In this document: piece after piece, positions 58,108 through 64,000 of the stretch
Layout of the letters: each line of letters starts with the position of its first letter
How positions within the stretch are numbered: the stretch's first letter is position 1
Assembly: GCF_905475465.1 (NCBI RefSeq)
Contig: NC_062240.1
Span: 573,001-637,000, forward strand
DNA from: Pieris napi
Lineage: Eukaryota; Arthropoda; Insecta; Lepidoptera; Pieridae
Length of the DNA stretch: 64,000 bases
Direction: 5' to 3'
Program-made: the position numbers and the translations under genes
The notes under the pieces: model-generated
Told to the model about the DNA's origin: nothing
The model's input: only the letters and a program-made list of their open reading frames with translations
Databases searched by the model: none

Positions 58108-60935
58108 CAGTTCTCAATGATTGTCACTTGTTACTAACCTGATTGCTATACTGAGAAAAAATCTAAACTTTATCTCATTTAACATAATAATTGTGTGGTC
58201 TTAAATAACTGATTATTATTATGAATCCTTTAGGTTTTCTCGAGATTTGTGTATAATCACAGTTAATGTTATCATGTGTTAAACCCGAATTTTTCGAACT
58301 TTTATTTTTCTAACCTAATTAGTTTTTTAGTGATGATCTCGAGTTGGCAGTTTTAAACTAATCAATTAGTTGTTCATAAATCGTCATTTATAATGTCTGT
58401 CTTATGTCTTATAATATGATTAATAACAAAGATGTGTACTTTAAACAACATAAAGTTTATTGTTATATATGTCTTAAGCCGTAATTACATAAATCTTAAA
58501 GCCGCCTTCTTTATTAAATACTATAAAGTTTCGTATTTACTATAAATACTAATGAGACAGTTTCAAAAGGAATTTAATCACAACGATATAATATTTTACG
58601 TAATTTGTATTCAATTCTATCTTTATATAGTCAACCAAGTTACATAGTTAAAATCAAAGTGTTGTGTTCTGTGTACAAACAATAATAAACCATAAAGGAG
58701 CTGAAAACGTCACTGCACGAATATAACATGCACAACCTCGACACCAGGTCACAACCAATGAACCATTATAATTAGTGACAATCAAGAAGCTATTCAAACA
58801 AGCTACTATATTATTTCATAATAACATATTAAAGAATTGTTTTGCTCGTGATTTAATCAATAGGAAGACGCCACAGATCACCACAGTCCTCATGGCCCAG
58901 ATATTTCCATCAAACCCTTCCAAAAAAAATATAATAATTAATTAATGGAATTAATTATTATATTTTGTATTATGACTAAGGCTGTACTCACGTAGTGCTG
59001 TGGTGGCTGCTTTTAGTACTCTACTACACGTCAAAATTTTTGAATCTGCGTGTTGGATCTGTATCCCCATGTAAACGATATCAAGGACCGATCTTGCTTT
59101 CTAGTAGTGAATTGCGAAGCGTGATACAAATAATGAATTTAAGGAATTTGTTTATAAAACAAATATACATTTATTTTATATGTATTCCCACATAAGCCTT
59201 CTTTAGGAATTCTCTGCCTTGTGGTAGTGAATTGCAAAGCGAGATACAAAAACAATATTTTATTTATAAAACAATCATCACGTGGCGCTAAACTCTTTTA
59301 GCTCTTGGCATCTTTTACAATAATCCTTTAAAAAATATAAATACTTTTTTAATAAAACTACGCTTTTCTATCTTAAAGTTTACACGTGGTTACTTGAAAT
59401 GAGTTCAGAAATAAATCCTTGTTATACCTTTAGCCTTTAAGCCGAATTCAAATATGTATATTGTATACAGATAGGTTAAATTAATTTGGATCTATACTTT
59501 ATCTATATATCGTATTGCGCAAAGACGCTGGTACGAGGCAGTCGTGATAAATTGCATTTTATTTTGATACGCTATACCTTACTATTTGTAAGGGGTGACA
59601 TTTATTTAATGAAATCTCGAAGCGCGCGCCCTTCAGTGACTCGAAGGCTTCCTAGCACTACGCAAGGTTGCTTTTGAATAATCCGCGCTCAACTTTTCGA
59701 TTTATGCTTATCCTTTAGGCATTACAGATTTTAATAAATACTTGGAATTGGATTATTTAAGTTCTTATTAGGTATACACCAGGTAAGTTATTTTTTATAT
59801 TTTATCGGTTAGGTATTTTTATTTAATTGACTAAAGGATATTTAAGTAAATAGCCGGTACAGTCCGAGTTACAGACCGACACAAAGTTTTTGAGTACGTA
59901 GTATTAAAAGAAATTAAAAGTTTTAGGTTTAGATTTAAATTTGTAATATGTAAGTAATAGATTTCGTAATATAAAATATTCAACATAATATTCTTATATG
60001 CACAGGTGTATGTCATGTATAAATTAAACAAACTTAACCATATTAGATATTTACGTCTTATTTTATAGTATATTTAAACCTTAAATAATAAAATTGTATT
60101 AGACTCGATTTTGTCAATGCATCTTCAAAACTAGTATTACTTTAAATTATTTTTCTTATCGAAAACAGGTTTACAAACAATATTAAGACAAGATGTATGT
60201 CCTCTACATAAAAACAAAAACTGAAACATTTTAAACTATTTTTGATACTTACTTGTATCATATACACGAGTGGTAGTACTTTTGGCGACATCAGATTTCT
60301 CTCTATCGTTGTCTGTCATTATAATTTCACACGCCACTGCTTTCTCACGAATTATTTTTTCGCCGTGTGATCAATTATTTAATGCGTACATAGTAAATCT
60401 ATTCTTCCACATGTATCAAACGCAGGACCTCAAGTTCAAATCACTCGCTTCTATTATAATATATAACAAATCAAAATATTACAGCACTAATTACACTACT
60501 ACTACAACACATTGCTAGGCCCATTGCTATTAAAGATTTGGCATAAATTTCCTTAATACAGGTAAATTTTCTAAGTCAGAGACCATCAAGGCAGTTCTTT
60601 CGATAGCGTTTATATCTAATAACTACAATAATTAATGATGGTTTATTAGTCTATAATGTCATCTCAAAAGTAATAATTACGATTAAGTGATCAATTATAT
60701 TACTTAACAACGTCCAGAGTTATTACAAAATGTAATCTATGGCGAAATTATAACACCATTGACTTGTGAATAATAATATATGTTTTTATGACACATTAAC
60801 AATACGTTTATAATAAGGATTTACTTGAGAAATATGCTAAATAGTGGTCTCAAGAGATAAACAAATATGTGACACGAGGCAAAAAGAGCTCGCGAAGAAA
60901 CTAATTATACGTTATATTCTGTATTTAAAATCCAG

Positions 60936-61176
60936 CCCTGCGATTCTGTAACTCACTTTTCGAACTCACACAGCGGTTTTCGCATCGGCGGTCGCTCTCA
61001 AATCAGTCGTGAAGCAGCCATTTTATGATTTGGCATTGTGAAACGGTGGGAGCTTGTAGTTTATTGTGTATCAGAATGCCAAATCATAAAATGACTGCTT
61101 CACGACTGATTTGAGAGCGACCGCCGATGCGAAAACCGCTGTGTGAGTTCGAAAAGTGAGTTACAGAATCGCAGGG
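60936..61176. mobile_element. Palindromic MITE, 241 bp, copy 2
   Basis: Arms as in the copy at 57867. The corresponding site in duplication copy 1 (about 31750-31775) reads AAAATCCAGGTATAAG without it, an empty site that fixes the insertion point. Flanks are CAG on the left and CTG on the right. Confidence 0.9.
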
Positions 61177-61724
61177 CTGGTATAAGTTAGTTCAACAATC
61201 GTTAGCATAATTTATATTCTTAATACATAAAATAAATTGTGAACTCAATACATGATTGACACGTGTAAGTAATCATTTTTTTTTCAAAAGTAGTACATTA
61301 AAATTAGTAAATTAAAAGTCGATTTTTAAAAACTTAGTGTTTGACGTTGACAGATAAAAACCCGGAAGTCTTGGATTTGATTCTTAATAATTGTGTCATA
61401 GACGCAGAAGGCTTATGAATATCTCTTCTTTAGAATCCAAGTAAATTAGGTCATAGTAATTTTCCATCAAAATTCAATCCCTGACTTTCACGAACTATAA
61501 TTTAACATCGATGCAACAAAACGATTTTCCTTGAGATGTTTATCGCTTTAATGACTAGATTCATTTTCCTTAAACCATACAATGTTACGTACGAACCAAA
61601 CCAGTTGAAGAAGATATTATGACTTAATCAATCAATCATAAATCAATAATAAAAGCCTTTAATGCTACTTAACATACACGCTAATTAAATAAATATTGCC
61701 TCCTCTTAATTTTTGTAAGAGAGA

Positions 61725-62060
61725 TTTTTGTTCTCTAGCGATTCGAATTTACATTGGACCCGCTTCTTTTTTTAAATCATCCTCCCATTTTATCTCTCCT
61801 CTCTTTTCAAATTTCGAGGGTACCACACCGTTACGAATCAGTTCATTTTGCTTCTTTTCTCTAAATATATGATCGATCCATCTCCACTTTATTTGTCGGT
61901 ATGTGGTGTAATTTTGATTTTATTTAAGAATCGCTTAATTTTTTTTTACTCCTGTGTGTACTTATTTCCATACTTTTTTGACAAATTTTTATTATATTTC
62001 CCAGTTGTTCTGTCATGCTCAGGCAAAATACATCGTAAACTTTTCTCTCTTCCTTCCTTG
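61725..62060 (-). pseudogene. RTE-type LINE relic (copy 2 counterpart of 36060-36530)
   Basis: TTACATTGGACCCGCTTC and TCTCCACTTTATTTGTCGGT parallel the relic in copy 1. It is more decayed. Confidence 0.45.
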
Positions 62061-62061
62061 T

Positions 62062-62395
62062 CTTTCCCGCGAGAATGTAAGTGCGTGCTCCTATTTCACC
62101 ATGCCTCCAGCTGATAGAGGACAAATCTTTGTTTTTAATTTATTTTATTATTATTTATTACTTAAGATGTCACGTGGAACATGGTGTAATAGTTACAGCT
62201 CCTAAAAACGTTGTGTTAAACAAAAAAACTTGGCGATTCAAAAGAGTGACGGAGAGTTTATTGCCAGTTCTTCTCTTCCGTTCTACGCCCTTGATTTGAA
62301 AACTGGCAGTAAATGTAAAATTAGAAGCATTTATGTATATTTTTTTTACGTGCATAAGACGTGTACATTGTGTTACCTATATGAATAAATGATTT
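62062..62395 (+). mobile_element. CR1/Zenon-like LINE 3' tail, copy E
   Basis: It closely matches copy B (GAGAATGTAAGTGCGTGCTC, TCTTCTCTTCCGTTCTACGC, GTACATTGTGTTACCTATAT). The matching site in duplication copy 1 (about 36450) has no insertion. Confidence 0.75.
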
Positions 62396-62464
62396 TTGAC
62401 TTTTTTCATTATCTCACCCAGTGACCAGAACAGAGTGTTAGCTATTCTTCTCTCATTTCTTTAT

Positions 62465-64000
62465 TTTATTTAAATATATTTATTCACAAAAAAGTTACAC
62501 CTTAATTCAAACCATACCCCGCAAAACTGCTTACGCAGTTTGACTGCAGGTAACTCGCCTTAAATAAACATAACTTCTAAATCACTAAATTACTAACACT
62601 ACTACTATTACTAACTAACTTATAGGTTACAGGATATTTAACAAATGGTTATTAATAAACCTCTAAATTTATCCAATGAAGTCTCACGTCTTATGTCCTC
62701 GGGTAAACTATTGAGCATGTATGGAATCCGCTTCTTCAACGTTCTATCTCCATAATAATTTTGCACCATGGGTATTTCAAATTTACCTTTGGACATTGAC
62801 CTTGTGTCAGTTATATGATACCAAACTAGTAAAACGATCCTGCTTACCATGGTTATTTACAAGTACAAGGAATCTATGCTTCAGGCTAGCCGGTAAAATT
62901 TTACATATTTTAAATAGTTTATAATAATCTCCTTTACATTGATTCCTTGTCTTTTTATTTACAAGTAATTTTAAAAATCTTATTTGTAATGATTCTACTT
63001 TATCAATGTATGTTTTAAATGTTAACCCATAGCAGTCAAGAGCGTAACCTATTATGGAATCCACAAGTGCAAAATATAAACATTTTAGTATGGGCAATGA
63101 GACTTTAGTACGTAAATGGTAAAACGTTTCTAATAATATTCTTAGTTTTCTACACAAAAATTCTATATGGGAATCCCAAGAAAAAGACGTATCTATTTTT
63201 ATTCCTAGGTAATTTACACAATTAACTTTTTCGATAGGTTTACACGTACAGTTAATTTTCTTGTTATGAAAGCAATCAAAGCCGTGCGCAAAAAGAGGAG
63301 GCGTATTATCAATAGAACTTAAATACGGGGAGTGAATAATTATCATCTTTGTTTTGTCAGCGTTTAATATTATGCCGTTATCATGTGACCATTTAACTAC
63401 CGCATCCACATCCTCTTGAACCCGGCGACACATCACCGAGAGGTCGGTACTAGCGCTCAGAGTACAAAGGTCATCAGCAAACATGTGGGCCGAGCAGTGA
63501 TGTAATACTTCACAGAGGCTATTTACATACATCAGGTAGCACACTGGCCCACACCCAGAACCCTGGGGGACGCCGCAGTTTACTTGTTTCTCCTCACTGA
63601 ATGCGTCGCCGACTTTCACACGGTAAGAGTGCGCCGTGAGACAGTCGCTGAACCAAGGGTTTAAGAGTTTCTCAGTATTTAAGGTATCAAAAGCCTTCTT
63701 AAAATCATAAAAAATAGCTACAATAATTTTTTTATTTTCCAAATGTGCATTAATTTCATCTGTAAAATTTAATAATAAGGTGTTGGTGCTTTTATTTTTC
63801 TGGAAGCCATGTTGACATTCCGTTAAGATATTATTTTTTTTTGTAAAAAAGTTCCAATTTGATTGACAACATATTTTTCCATAATTTTGTTAATACTTGA
63901 TAGTATAGCTATTGGTCTATAATTCGAAAAATCTTTACGATCGCCTCTCTTATAGACCGGACGAACGATTGCTTCCTTTAATTTTTGTGCAAATTTGTGA
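62465..64000 (-). mobile_element. LINE with frameshifted reverse transcriptase, runs off the window
   Basis: From the right edge the minus strand reads HKFAQKLKEAIVRPVYKRGD and FSNYRPIAILSSINKIMEK, then shifts frame at an A-run near 63838. It continues with QHGFQKNKSTNTLL and the main frame (63742-62807): YDFKKAFDTLN, GVPQGSGCGP, MFADDLCTL, VNYLGIKIDTSFSWDSHI. A second shift near 62850-62807 leads to YGDRTLKKRIPYMLNSLPED and a stop at 62638. The 3' end is near 62465. It is CR1/jockey-like, and the two shifts make it non-functional as assembled. Confidence 0.85.
62807..63742 (-). pseudogene. Reverse transcriptase core of the right-edge LINE
   Basis: A 311-codon open stretch with the catalytic Asp13 (FYDF) and FADD at residues 88-91. 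It lacks its N-terminal fingers and C-terminus in this frame; both are found nearby in other frames. Confidence 0.8.

Larger units (their letters stand above)
54162..62460 (+). repeat. Segmental duplication, copy 2 (downstream of fusl)
   Basis: Same orientation and order as 26263-36530 (anchors given there). Insertions present only here: a SINE-bearing stretch at 55800-56450, a LINE tail at 56745-56975, 241 bp MITEs at 57867 and 60936, and the LINE tail at 62062-62395. The roughly 3.9 kb segment of copy 1 holding the candidate small gene is missing. Confidence 0.85.

Overview
The window is AT-rich nuclear DNA from an insect, most probably a moth or butterfly. The grounds are short exons in long repeat-filled introns, proteins with insect-type orthologues, and repeat families that I associate with Lepidoptera: tRNA-derived SINEs with a 'TGGCCTAGTGGCTT' head, CR1/Zenon-like LINE tails, RTE remnants, small non-autonomous Helitrons ending in CTAG, and palindromic MITEs. 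The species cannot be named from sequence alone. No searches were run; gene names rest on recognising protein motifs and on reading splice phases by hand.

Three genes, all on the plus strand, are well supported. (1) Positions 676-2250 hold a three-exon c-type lysozyme of 137 residues with signal peptide, both catalytic acids and eight cysteines, and a TATA box at 607-613. (2) Positions 5437-23705 hold a six-exon STARD10-like START-domain lipid-transfer protein of 363 residues. It has a CpG-rich, TATA-less start with an NRF1/Ewg-type palindrome, and an 8.4 kb first intron. (3) Positions 38303-49374 hold an eight-exon fuseless (fusl)-like multi-pass membrane protein of 485 residues, built from repeated WRG-x-x-x-L-x-D modules. 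A fourth, weak candidate is a spliced small ORF of 67 codons at 32507-33956.

The rest is mobile-element debris. The intergenic block 26.26-36.53 kb (between STARD10 and fusl) and the block 54.16-62.46 kb (after fusl) are diverged copies of one another in the same orientation, so fusl lies between long direct repeats. Each copy carries insertions that the other lacks, which provides empty sites and a relative order of events. Fusl introns hold a 2.1 kb 5'-truncated LINE with a 650-residue reading frame and a 34 bp target-site duplication, a 197 bp near-perfect palindrome, a 221 bp Helitron starting 22 bases after a splice donor, and several LINE tails. Downstream of fusl are a 203 bp tandem array running into an RTE-type endonuclease frame, a decayed reverse transcriptase, and at the right edge a frameshifted LINE that leaves the window.

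The three genes show no sign of acting in one pathway. They are neighbours in a repeat-rich region: an immune or digestive hydrolase, a phospholipid carrier and a presynaptic membrane protein. I found no convincing new multi-gene system; the most unusual structures are the direct duplication around fusl, the tandem 203 bp monomers in front of an RTE frame, and the small-ORF candidate.
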